From Kitagawia praeruptora (taxonomy: Eukaryota; Streptophyta; Magnoliopsida; Apiales; Apiaceae), in assembly GCA_037693485.1 (NCBI GenBank), contig CM075352.1:63304001-63368000 (forward strand): a DNA stretch of 64,000 nucleotides, written 5' to 3'. The notes below the pieces were generated by a model, which did not search any database, was not told where the DNA came from, and saw only the letters and a program-made list of their open reading frames with translations. Below are positions 1-10,820 of the stretch, in pieces; position 1 is the first letter of the stretch; each line of letters opens with the position of its first letter. The translations under genes and the position numbers were made by a program.

Positions 1-179
1 GTCAGCATACTGATAGTAATCCTGACCCTGATGTTTATTAACAAGTCTATCATACTGAAATTTATCAAAGTACAATGTTATAGCTTAAGCATTTAACAAT
101 CAAATATAGATCCTGACAAGAATATCAAGTCTATAGGCTGAAAACAACATACCTTGCTACTTTTGCAGATGTTAAAGAT

Positions 180-3100
180 CTAGAAATTTAACATTCCTAA
201 CTCACTTACTAATATACTGAATGTAGTCTCATCAAGTGGTTTAGTTAGAATATCTGCAAGCTGTTTGTCAATAGGAACAAAATGAAGTTCCACAGTACCA
301 CTCTCAATATGTTCTCTAATAATATGATACCTGACATCAATGTGCTTAGTCCTTGAACGTTGAACTGGATTTTCTGCAATTTTGATAGTACTAGTTTTAT
401 CACAAAACATAGGAATATTACTAAGTGTCATACCATAATCCATCAACTGATTTCTTATCCAAAGGAGCTGTGCACAACAACTGCCTGCTGCTATATACTC
501 AACTTCTGCAGTTGAGGTTGAGACAGATTGTTGCTTCTTGCTTGCCCAAGAAGTCAATCTGTTTCCCAAGAATTGACATGTACTCTATTTTACACCCTGC
601 ATAATCAGAGTCTGAATAGCCAATTAGGGAGAAATCAGATTCTCTAGGATACCACAAACCAAGATTTGGAGTTCCTTTGAGATATCTAAAAATTATCTTC
701 ACAATAATTAAATGAGATTCCTTAGGATCACTTGGAATCTAGCACATAAATAGGTAGAAAATATTATATCTGGTCTACTTGCAGTTAAATATAACAATGA
801 GCCTATCATGCCTCTTTAACTAGTGTTATCCACACTCTTTCCCTTAGGATCAGAGTCTAGTTTAGTGGCTGTTGCCATGGGTGTTTTTGCAACTGCACAG
901 TCTTGAAAGTCAAATCTTCCTAAAAGATCTTTGATATACTTTGACTGATTAATGAAAATACCAGTCTCAGTCTGTTTGACCTGCAAGCCTAAGAAATAAT
1001 TTAGTTCACCCATCATGCTCATATGATACTTAGACTGCATAAGCTTGCTAAACTTAGCACACAACTTTTCATTTGTAGAACCAAATATGATATCATCAAC
1101 ATAAACTTGAACTAAAAGCAATTCACCTTTTATCTTTCTAAAGAATAGAGTTTTGTCAATTGTACCTCTTGTGAAGCCATTTTCAAGAAGAAATTTAGAC
1201 AAAGTCTCATACCATGCTCTTGGTGCCTACTTTAGTCCATAAAGTGCCTTGTCAAGTTTGTAGACATGATTTGGAAACTTTGGATCAACAAATCCAGGTG
1301 GATGTTCCACATATACTTCCTCATCAAGCTTGCCATTTAGAAAAGCACTTTTTACATCCATCTGGTATACCTTGAACTTTGAATGAGCTGCAAATGCAAG
1401 AAACATCCTGATTGCTTCCAATCTTGCTACAGGTGCAAAGGTTTCATCATAGTCAATTCCTTCTTCCTGAGAGTAACCCTTGGCCACCAGTCTTGCTTTG
1501 TTTCTTACAATCATACCAGATTCATCTAGCTTATTTTTGAAAATCCATTTTGCACCAACAATAGATCTATCTTTAGGTCTTGGTACCAGTTTCCAGACTT
1601 TGTTTCTCTCAAACTCATTTAATTCATCCTGCATTGCAATTACCCAATCAGGATCCTGTAAGGCTTCTTCAACCTTCTTAGGTTCATTCTTTAAGAGAAA
1701 GCAACCATACAAGTATTCATTTTGAATTGATCTTCTAGTTCGAACACCACTATTTGGATCACCAATAATCAAATCTTCAGTATGATCCTTTGTCCATTTT
1801 CTAACAGGTGGTAGATTGACTCTTCTAGTCTCTCCCCCTAAGTTAGTGGTTTCTCTTGTAGAAGAATTCTCTTTGCCTTCAAAAACTCCCCTTTGATCAA
1901 TAGAATCAATAGATTCCATATTGCTGCTAGTTATTGATCTTTCCTCAGTAGACTCTGAAGGATCAGTTCCTGATGGAGTAGACTCTGAATAGCTAGTATG
2001 CTCCTGATGATTACTGTGTCCTCTTGATTTATTTGCTCCCCCTCAACAGTAGCACTCCTTTGAGAAGCAATATAAATTCCTTCTGGAGAACCTTCATCAT
2101 CACTGGAGAGTATCTCAGAATTCTTCAGATTTTCAAATTTCAATTTGTCATGGCTTTCATCAGTTTACAGAATTCCAAATTTCTTGTCATCAAATGCAAC
2201 ATGAATTGATTCCATAACAATGTGAGTTCTGAGATTATAAACTTTGAAGGCCTTAGATGCTGAATATCCTAGAAAGATTGCTTCATCCGATTTGGCTTCA
2301 AATTTTCCAAGTTGTTCTGGATGAACTTTTAGGACATAGCATTTGCATCCAAAGATGTGAAAGTATTTCACACTTGGTTTCTTTCCTTTGATCATCTCAT
2401 AGGGAGTCTTTCCATGACTATTTACCAAGGTATAGTTTTGAGTGAAACATGCAGTGTTAATAGCTTCTACCAAAAAATAGGTTAGAAGTTTTGCATCTGC
2501 AAGCATGGTTCTTGCTGCCTCTATGAGAGTCCTGTTCTTTCTTTCCACTACACCATTCTGCTGAGGTGTACCAGGTGCAGAAAACTGTTGAGTGATTCCA
2601 TTGTCTGCACAAAACTCCTCTATTGTAGAATTCTTGAATTCTGTACCATTGTCACTCCTAAGTACTTTGACTTTGTACTTAGAGTTATTTTGAATAATCT
2701 TGACAAGTTCAATGATTTGCTGAGGAGCTTCATCCTTCTTGTGTAGAAAGAATACCCATGTGAACCTTGTGAAATCGTCCACTATCACTAGAGCATATCT
2801 TTTCTTGCTGATAGACATAATGTTTACTGGACCAAACAAATCAAGATGTAGTATGTGAAATGGTTCAGTTATTGAATTTTCAGTCTTGCTCTTGAAAGTG
2901 GTTCTTCTTTGTTTTCCAAGCTGACAAGCATCACAAAGTCCATCTTGCACAAAATTTGCCTGAGGTAGGCCTCTCACTAAATTGTGCTTAATAAGTTGAT
3001 TAAGCTTCTTGAAGTTGAGATGTGAGAGCTTCTTGTGCCAATTCCAGCTTTCATCACTTGTTGCTTTGCTGTAGAGACATCTAACAATTCCATTAGATGT

Positions 3101-3482
3101 ATCACTTAAGCTGGCTTCATATATGTTACCATGTCTTTGACCAGTTAGAACAATGTCTCCATTCTGCATATTCAAGATTTTGCATCCTTCTCTATCAAAG
3201 ATTGATTGGTAACCTTTATCACCCAGTTGACTTATGCTTAAAAGAGTATGTTTCAAGCCTTCAACCAGTGCTACGTTTTCTATGATGACATTTCCCAAAA
3301 CAATTGAGCCATATCCCAGAGTTTCTCCTTTGTTGCCATCTCCAAAAGATATTACTGGGCCAGCTTTCCTCTCAAACTTTGTAAGCAGGGACTTTTTTCC
3401 AGTCATATGTCCAGAGCATCCACTGTCCAAAATAATTGAATGCTTCTTTCCTGTGCCCTGCAAACAAAAAGTAACTAGTTAG
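180..3482 (-). pseudogene. pol: pol of element 1 (PR-INT-RT-RNase H), disrupted
   Basis: This is a copia polyprotein that would process proteins, integrate the element and reverse transcribe its RNA. From the 5' end (about 3463) are the aspartic protease with Asp-Ser-Gly in LDSGCSGHMTG, the GAG-pre-integrase His/Cys region, the integrase core (LDLFGPV, DNGTEF and VVERKNRT carrying the D, D and E), the RT with YVDDIIFGSTN near 1100, and an RNase H remnant ending with ADILTKPLDE near 200. Breaks are seen after 2165, around 1931-2143, near 1920 and 1203-1227, between 702 and 816, and around 500-570, where two pieces overlap in different frames. The downstream end at 180 matches the stop of the sister copy at 14108. 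It is a non-coding relic. Confidence 0.9.
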
Positions 3483-3488
3483 AATTTT

Positions 3489-5768
3489 TTAGGACCCAAA
3501 TTTGATTGGATCCTTTCTTACTAGATTTAGAAACGACAGGCTTTGAAGATTTTGCTTTACTTTACCTGTTGCAGAGTCAACCTTAGACTCTGATTTCACA
3601 AACTGTTTGTGACTAGGAGTTTCAGATTTCAAAGAATAATAGTCATAATACAGTTCATGATATTCTCTACACATGTAAATAGAATGAAGTAAACTACCAC
3701 AATGATAACAAGCTTTCTGTGGTTGGTATTGAATTTTTTGAGTCTTGGGGAATCTGGACTCAGTTTTCCAAGAAGGTTTTTTATTGCAGTCTAGGGCCAA
3801 ATGATTATGATTTCCACACTTATAGCATTTTTTCCTAGGTGCATCAGGTACATTCTTGTAATTATTCTCTTTGTTAATACCTTCTTTTCCATTCCTATTT
3901 ATTTTGATCTTGCTAGACTCTGAAAGACCATCTAATCTCTGTTTCAACTGAGACTTAGACAGAAACCCTATGTTTACATTCTTAGGTTTCTTTAACACTT
4001 TCTCATCTAAATTACTATTGTTAATTCTTTTATGTACAACAGGGGTACCTTTTGAATCAACAAATTTAACATGATTAGGTTCAGAAACAATTTTCTTACC
4101 TTCAGATTTAGATGTGCTAGCTTCTACTTTACCATCATAATTGACAATAGCTACTTTTTCTTCTTGTCTAGCCTTATCAAAACCTAAACCATTAACTTTA
4201 CCACGAATTCCACTTTCAAAGATTTCTAGAGTCTTTTTACCAGAATTGTTAATGGTTTTAATCACATCTCTCTCTTCCTCTAGTTCTTTTCTGACATAGT
4301 CATAAGCCTCAAGAATAACACTATAATCATGCTTAGCTTTATCAGAACTTAACTTGTATTCTTCCATTTGAATTAACTCAGATTCAAGAAAATTATTTCT
4401 ATCAACTAATTTATCATTCTTAACCTTAAGTTCATCTCTTTCACTGGTAAGAATTCTAAAATTAGTCATAAGATTCTTAAACTCAGCATGGATAGATCTA
4501 ATTTCATCAGAATTTAAGCTATCAAATGAATCAAGAGAGTGAAGTGATACTTTAACAGAAGATGGAGAAGTTTTCTTTGGAGATCCAGGTTTGTCTGAAA
4601 CATTTGCCATCAATGCAATGTTGTCATAATCCAATTCTTCTTCAGAATCACTGGCATCAGCCCAATCCTTCTGTGTGACCATAAGTGCATTGCCCTTTCC
4701 TGAATTCCTAGGCTTCTTACACTCACTAGCAAAGTGTCCAAGCTCGCTGCAGTTAAAGCACTTGATCTTGGCCTTATCAAGCTTGACAATTGTACTTTTG
4801 CCTTTGTCACTCTTCTTCTTCTCCTCCTTCTTTTGAAAAGGTCCTTTACTAAATCTTCTCCTGTTGAATCTTCCTTTCTTGAAAGCTTTAGCAAATATAG
4901 CAAAGAGTTCCTGCATCTCTGATTCAGAATCACCGTTATCAGAATCTATATCAGTAGTCTCTGACTCAGAACTTTCTTTGCTTTTCTTCTTCCTAGAGTT
5001 CTTTACAGCAGGCTCTTCATGCTGTTCCTCTGGAATCTTCTTTGAATCAGATTGAGCAGTGAGTGCAACAGTTTTCATCTTTCCTTCACTCCTGCTCTTC
5101 TTCTACTGCTTGTCAAGTTCATAAGCCCTCAGTTTTCCATATACTGCCTCTAATGATATCTCATCAAGATCATTAGCTTCCTCAATTGCAGATATCTTCT
5201 CATTGTAGAAATCAGGCAAAGCTTTCATGAACTTTGTATTCATATCCTCCAAGTCATAATATTTACCATGCATGGCCATCTCATTGATGAGTTTTGTAAA
5301 CCTATCAAAGGTGTCAGTAAGTGACTCACCAGACTTGGATTCAAAGTACTCATACTGTTGTATAAGTAGTGTCCTCATGTTCTTCCTGATAGGCTTAGTT
5401 CCTTCACAGTGAACCTTAAGATTGTCCCATATATCCTTAGCAGTTTTACAAGAGAGAACATAGTTAGTGAGAACAGAATCAAGACTGTTGAATAATATGT
5501 TTCTCACTTTAGCATCTTTAAGAACATTCTCCTTGTCCTTATCTGACCACTCAGATTTAGGCTTCTCTGCTGTATGTTCTGGAACAACTTGACCATCAAC
5601 AGTTGCTTGTCCAACAACCTTCGTTGGGATAAAAGGTCCATCTCTGATTCTGTCAAGATAATCAGGATCTGTTGCTTCCAGATGATGCAACATCTTTACT
5701 TCCCATAGAGTATATTCATTTCTCTTGAGCATAGGAATCTTAGTATTCCCATCCTTGTAACCAGACAT
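3489..5768 (-). pseudogene. gag: gag of element 1, disrupted
   Basis: This is a nucleocapsid-type Gag. The start at 5768 (MSGYKDGN) lies about 36 bases after the primer site. The first 221 codons hold the UBN2-type copia gag domain and end in a TAG at about 5103, where the sister element 2 has CAG. The second piece, from 5078 downward, carries acidic Ser/Glu-rich and coiled-coil-like stretches and three CCHC zinc knuckles (CFNCSELGHFASEC, CYKCGNHNHLALDC, CYHCGSLLHSIYMC). A one-base loss in an A run near 3560 shifts the frame just before the gag end compared with element 2. The two lesions make it a pseudogene. Confidence 0.9.
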
Positions 5769-5803
5769 GTTTGCAGATCTTTATGATTATTCGAAATCAA
5801 CAT

Positions 5804-5815
5804 GCTCTGATACCA
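5804..5815 (-). promoter_or_regulatory. Primer binding site of element 1
   Basis: The minus-strand sequence TGGTATCAGAGC starts three bases after the LTR end. It is the usual complement of the 3' end of initiator methionine tRNA used by plant copia elements. Elements 2, 3 and 4 carry the same 12 bases in the same place. Confidence 0.92.
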
Positions 5816-5817
5816 AT

Positions 5818-6563
5818 TGTTAACTCGAATAACTTGTAAAAGGGGGGGTTGAATACAAGTTATATAATCGTGTTTGATTTTTGCTTGATTAGATAAACAA
5901 GAATAAACGAATGAATCAAACTGTTTGCATTAATAAGATCAAATACAAACTCTACCAAAGGTGTACAAATACCTTTAGCAGCTGCTGACAAAATAAATCT
6001 CTCTATCTCTGTTTGTTTCGAACTCTCGAATACAAACCTTATACAGAGCTACGCATACAAAACTCACGACTCGAACTTACGTACTTTTTACAATGATATA
6101 GAGAGAGTATTTATAATGCTACCTATCAACTAATCACAAAAAGATAATCTATACATGACAATGTTCTACCGTCCAGTTGATAGTTTCCATCAATAGAAAA
6201 TTCTTTCCTTCATAATATCTTCTTGCTTGTTCCTCAAACAAAGATCCTGTTTTATAGCACTTGCCATTTTCTGTAGCATCCATAATGACATCATCAATAA
6301 CACGACTGATATCAGGATTTCATCTTGCATCAGGATCTGACCATCCCATCAGTACTTGATCAGTATTTGACCTGACATATCTGGATTCAATCTCAGTTCC
6401 TGACATATAGTACTCGATGCACTGTTCCTGACTTAATTCTACAGATTACTGTCTAACACATATATCCTATACAAAGTGATAAATCCTTTATAAGATCAGG
6501 ATATACAAGAAGTATAAGTAAAATTCTATTCTTAACATCACAACTCATGAATTATTCCTAACA
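5818..6563 (-). repeat. 5' LTR of element 1 (746 bp)
   Basis: Read on the minus strand it starts TGTTAGGAATAATTC and ends CGAGTTAACA, with the same ends as the element 2 LTRs (759 and 761 bp). It contains a TATAAATA-type box, CT/GA repeats, a conserved AAAGGT...ACCTTT hairpin at 5957-5976, and the C-tract hairpin at 5829-5863. Repeated TCAGGA/TCCTGA motifs lie in U3. Confidence 0.93.
5829..5863 (-). promoter_or_regulatory. C-loop hairpin at the U5 end, element 1
   Basis: Ten paired bases (ATAACTTGTA with TACAAGTTAT) close a loop that contains a C tract on the minus strand. It ends 11 bases before the LTR end. See the finding on the conserved C-loop hairpin. Confidence 0.7.
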
Positions 6564-6608
6564 AAAATAAAAGGTAACGTGTTTTGACTGACAAAGTTAA
6601 TTAATTAG

Positions 6609-7350
6609 TTAATAGTAATTAAGGGTTTTAGTTGGGATTCAGACGCTTCAAACTTTAATGAAGAGAATACCGAGTACACCAATGTCTCAAATCAAGATTT
6701 TCCAATTGAGGAACAATCTAAACGAATGGAGAATGAGGTTAATGAAGAAAATCAAACTTCTCCGTTGCCTAATGAGGAGATGGATGGTACAAATCTAGAT
6801 GTGGAAAAAATTCAAACTTCTCCTAAAAAGGAAGGTCCAAGTGCCACTACTAATGTTCAATTGGAAGGACATTTGGACGAGAATGAAGAAAGCAATTCTT
6901 TGGTTAATCCTCTCACTCCGTGCGAGGACCCCAAGTCATTGAAGTGGGATACTAGAGACGTGGATAACTCGGGATCACTATCATCCTCTTCTTCATCCAT
7001 TGTATCTTTGGAGCAATCTTTATGTACGGAGGAAGGTGAAATATATGATTTTTTTATCTACTTCTACTGTTCTTAAAGAATTGGATTGTCTCAAATTGCG
7101 AAGCAATAGAGGAAGGCCCAGGAAAAAATCTACCCAAAAAGAAAACAAATACTTCAAAGTTCCATCAAATAAAAAAAAGAAGAAATTGAAGAAAGGATTG
7201 GCAGATTCAATAGCGGTGAAATGGTTGGATATGGGAGAAGTAGTGGATGAAGCAAAGGCTATTTTGGAGACCGGACTTCACATGGGGCTTATTATGGTTA
7301 AAGAGAAAGAAGCCTCCCTTAAGCTCATCAAGGACAATCTCCAAGTTTAG
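6609..7350 (+). pseudogene. LINE ORF1, C-terminal part (frameshifted)
   Basis: An open frame runs from about 6609 to 7075. It is polar and Glu/Ser-rich (for example MENEVNEENQTSPLPNEE from 6726), then hits a stop after a T-rich run near 7050. The reading continues in the next frame to a stop at 7350, with RGRPRKKST (AT-hook-like) and a Lys-rich tract. It ends 50 bases before the LINE ORF2 start, as expected for ORF1 of a plant L1 LINE, an RNA-binding protein of the retrotransposition particle. The usual N-terminal DUF4283 domain is absent. It may lie to the left of element 1, outside the window, if element 1 inserted inside ORF1. Confidence 0.6.
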
Positions 7351-7400
7351 TAACCTCCTCATTTGTTTTTCTTTTCTTCTTTCACTGTATTACATAGTTT

Positions 7401-7718
7401 ATGGATTCACAAATTTTTCTAAGTTGGAATGTCAGAGGTGCATCGAATGCCATAAGTCGTTCGAATATTAGGTCAGCGGTAGTGGAATCAAAGGCATCTT
7501 TTTTATGCATCCAAGAATCCAAGTGTCAAGCTTGGAGTAAAAATGCTCTTCTTTCTTTGGGTCTTGGTCATAACATTGGTTGGATAGAGGTACCGGCTAT
7601 AGGTTTCTCAGGAGGGTTACTTTCAATTTGGGATAAGCAAGTATTCGAGGTTCTAAATTCGAAAACAGCTCCAAATTGGGTACTGTTTCAAGGTGTTTGT
7701 AAATTAAACAACTCACAT
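7401..7718 (+). pseudogene. LINE ORF2, endonuclease N-terminus (before element 2)
   Basis: The ORF starts MDSQIFLSWNVRGASN, the usual opening of an APE-type endonuclease in plant L1 ORF2 (SWNVRG motif). It continues with CIQESK, carrying the catalytic Glu region. It is cut at 7718 by the element 2 LTR and resumes at 34459 after the duplicated CACAT. ORF2 normally nicks DNA and reverse transcribes the LINE RNA at the nick. Confidence 0.9.
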
Positions 7719-8174
7719 TGTTAGGAATAATTCATGAGTTGTGATGTTAAGAATAGAATTTTACTTATACTTCTTGTATATCCTGATCTTATAAAGGATT
7801 TAGCACTTTGTATAGAATATATGTGTTAGACAGTAATCTGTAGAATTAAGTCAGGAACAGTGCATCGAGTACTACATGTCAGGAACTGAGATTGAATCCT
7901 GATACGTCAGGTACTCAGGTCAAATACTGATCAAGTACTGATGGGATGGTCAGATCCTGATGCAAGATGGAATCCTGATATCAGTCGTGTTACTGATGAT
8001 GTCATTATGGATGCTACAGAAACTGGCAAGTGCTATAAAACAGGATCTTTGTTTGAGGAACAAGCAAGAAGGTATTATGAAGGAAAGAATTTTCTATTGA
8101 TGGAAAATATCAACTAGACGGCAGAACATTGTCATGTATAGATTATCTTTCTGTGATTAGTTGATAGGTAGCAT

Positions 8175-8182
8175 TATAAATA
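8175..8182 (+). promoter_or_regulatory. TATA box of the element 2 5' LTR
   Basis: TATAAATA precedes a CT-rich stretch and is conserved in the 3' LTR at 34154-34161. It is the likely core promoter for the genomic RNA, placing U3 upstream and R/U5 downstream. Confidence 0.6.
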
Positions 8183-8430
8183 CTCTCTCTATATCATTAT
8201 AAAAAGGCTACGTAAGTTCGAGTTGTGAGTTTTGTATGCGTAGCTCTGTATAAGGTTTGTATTCGAGAGTTCAAAATAAACAGAGAGAGAGAGAGATTTA
8301 TTTTGTCAGCAGCTGCTAAAGGTATTTTTACACCTTTGGTAGAGTTTGTATTTGATCTTATTAATATAAACAGTTTGATTCATTCGTTTATTCTTGTTTA
8401 TCTAATCAAGCAAAAATCAGACACGATTAT

Positions 8431-8466
8431 ATAACTTGTATTCAACCCCCCCCTTCTACAAGTTAT
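8431..8466 (+). promoter_or_regulatory. C-loop hairpin at the U5 end, element 2
   Basis: ATAACTTGTA (8431-8440) pairs with TACAAGTTAT (8457-8466) around a 16-base loop holding eight C. It lies 11 bases before the LTR end and 13 before the primer site. The 3' LTR copy is at 34412-34447. Confidence 0.7.
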
Positions 8467-8479
8467 TCGAGTTAACAAT

Positions 8480-8491
8480 TGGTATCAGAGC
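8480..8491 (+). promoter_or_regulatory. Primer binding site of element 2
   Basis: TGGTATCAGAGC lies two bases after the LTR end. It is complementary to the initiator methionine tRNA 3' end and primes minus-strand DNA synthesis. Confidence 0.93.
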
Positions 8492-8526
8492 ATGTTGATT
8501 TCGAATAATCATAAAGATCTACAATC

Positions 8527-10802
8527 ATGTCTGGTTACAAGGATGGGAATACTAAGATTCTTATGCTCAAGAGAAACGAATATACTCTATGGGAAGTAAA
8601 GATATTGCATCATCTGGAAGCAACAGATCCTGATTATCTTGACCTTTTATCCCAACGAAGGTTGTTGGACAAGCAACTGTTGATGGTCAAGTTGTTCCAG
8701 AACATACAGCAGAGAAGCCTAAATCTGAGTGGTCAGATAAGGACAAGGAGAATGTTCTTAAAGATGCTAAAGTGAGAAACATATTATTCAACAGTCTTGA
8801 TTCTGTTCTCACTAACTATGTTCTCTCTTGTAAAACTGCTAAGGATATATGGGACAATCTTAAGGTTCACTGTGAAGGAACTAAGCCTGTCAGGAAGAAC
8901 ATGAGGGCACTACTTATACAATAGTATGAGTACTTTGAATCCAAGTCTGGTGAGTCACTTACTGACACCTTTGATAGGTTTACAAAACTCATCAATGAGA
9001 TGGCCATGCATGGTAAATATTATGACTTGGAGGATATGAATACTAAGTTCATGAAAGCCTTGCCTGATTTTTACAATGAGAAGATATATGCAATTGAGGA
9101 AGCTAATGATCTTGATGAGATATCATTAGAGGCAGTGTATGGAAAACTGAGGGCTTATGAACTTGACAAGCAGCAGAAGAAGAGCAAGAGTGAAGGAAAG
9201 ATGAAAACTGTTGCACTCACTGCTCAATCTGATTCAAAGAAGATTCCAGAGGAACAGCATGAAGAGCCTGCTGTAAAGAACTCTAGGAAGAAGAAAAGCA
9301 AAGAAAGTTCTGAGTCAGAGACTACTGATATAGATTCTGATAACGGTGATTCTGAATCAGAGATGCAGGAACTCTTTCCTATGTTTGCTAAAGCTTTCAA
9401 GAAAGGAAGATTCAATAGGAGAAGATTTAGCAAAGGACCTTTTCAAAAGAAGGAGGAGAAGAAGAGTGACAAAGGCAAAAGTACAATTATCAAGCTTGAT
9501 AAGGCCAAGATCAAGTGCCCTAACTGCAGCGAGCTTGGACACTTTGCTAGTGAGTGTAAGAAGCCTAGGAATTCAGGAAAGGGTAATGCACTTATGGTCA
9601 CACAGAAGGATTGGGCTGATTCCAGTGATTCTGAAGAAGAATTGGATTATGACAACATTGTATTGATGGCAAATATTTCAGACAAACCTGGATCTCCAAA
9701 GAAAACTTCTCCATCTTCTGTTAAGGTATCACTTCACTCTCTTGATTCATTTGATAGCTTAAATTCTGATGAAATTAGATCTATCCATGCTGAGTTTAAG
9801 AATCTTATGACTAATTTTAGAATTCTTACCAGTGAAAGAGATGAACTTAAGGTTAAGAATGATAAATTAGTTGATAGAAATAATTTTCTTGAATCTGAGT
9901 TAATTCAAATGGAAGAATACAAGTTAAGTTCTGATAAAGCTAAGCATGATTATAGTGTTATTCTTGAGGCTTATGACTATGTCAGAAAAGAACTAGAGGA
10001 AGAGAGAGATGTGATTAAAACCATTAACAATTCTGGTAAAAAGACTCTAGAAATCTTTGAAAGTGGAATTCGTGGTAAAGTTAATGGTTTAGGTTTTGAT
10101 AAGGCTAGACAAGAAGAAAAAGTAGCTATTGTCAATGATGGTGGTAAAGTAGAAGCTAGCACATCTAAATCTGAAGGTAAGAAAATTGTTTCTGAACCTA
10201 ATCATGTTAAATTTGTTGATTCAAAAGGTACCCCTGTTGTACATAAAAGAATTAACAATAGTAATTCAGATGAGAAAGTGTTAGAGAAACCTAAGAATGT
10301 AAACATAGGGTTTCTGTCTAAGTCTCAGTTGAAACAGAGATTAGATGGTCTTTCAAAGTCTAGCAAGATCAAAAGAAATAGGAATGGAAAAGAAGGTATT
10401 AACAAAGAGAATAATTACAAGAATGTACCTGATGCACCTAGGAAAAAATGCTATAAGTGTGGAAATCATAATCATTTGGCCCTAGACTGCAATCAAAAAC
10501 CTTCTTGGAAAACTGAGTCCAGATTCCCCAAGACTCAGAAAATTCAATACCAACCACAGAAAGCTTGTTATCATTGTGGTAGTTTACTTCATTCCATTTA
10601 CATGTGTAGAGAATATCATGAACTGTATTATGACTATTATTTTTTGAAATCTGAAACTCCTAGTCACAAACAGTTTGTGAAATCAGAGTCTAAGATTGAC
10701 TCTGCAATAGGTAAAGTAAAAGCAAAATCTTCAAAGTCTGTCGTTTCTAAATCTAGTAAGAAAGGATCCAATCAAAGTTGGGTCCTAAAAAATTCTAACT
10801 AG
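8527..10802 (+). pseudogene. gag: gag of element 2, disrupted
   Basis: The start at 8527 (MSGYKDGN) matches element 1. Compared with element 1, a 16-base deletion follows codon 38 or so (after 8643) and shifts the frame. A CAG-to-TAG change at about 8922 adds a stop. From 9000 to 10802 the frame is open for 600 codons, with Ser/Asp/Glu-rich sequence, a long charged region likely to form a coiled coil, and three CCHC knuckles (near 9516, 10450 and 10565). It ends with QSWVLKNSN, like the gag ends of elements 3 and 4 (QSWVP or LVWVP). The deleted segment lies between two copies of GAC, suggesting slippage. It is a non-functional relic of the nucleocapsid protein. Confidence 0.9.
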
Positions 10803-10820
10803 TTACTTTTTGTTCGCAGG

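Larger units (their letters stand above)
1..6563 (-). mobile_element. Element 1: partial Sirevirus-type copia retrotransposon (family A)
   Basis: Seen: reading the minus strand, an LTR (6563-5818) is followed by a primer site, a gag region and a pol region with protease, integrase, reverse transcriptase and RNase H in copia order. The left end of the window lies just after pol, in a spacer that matches the reverse complement of element 2 around 14110-14290. The third ORF and 3' LTR are therefore outside the window. Several stops and frameshifts interrupt both ORFs, so this copy cannot make its own proteins. It belongs to the same family as element 2 and lies in the opposite orientation, next to the same LINE. 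A 5-bp target duplication would be AAAAT at 6564-6568, but its partner is not visible. Confidence 0.93.
7719..8477 (+). repeat. 5' LTR of element 2 (759 bp)
   Basis: It starts TGTTAGGAATAATTC and ends CGAGTTAACA. TATAAATA is at 8175-8182, followed by CT-rich sequence, a GA run, the hairpin AAAGGT...ACCTTT around 8319-8337, and the C-loop hairpin at 8431-8466. Several TCAGGA/TCCTGA motifs lie in U3 (for example near 7850, 7877, 7896, 7954 and 7971). Confidence 0.96.
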
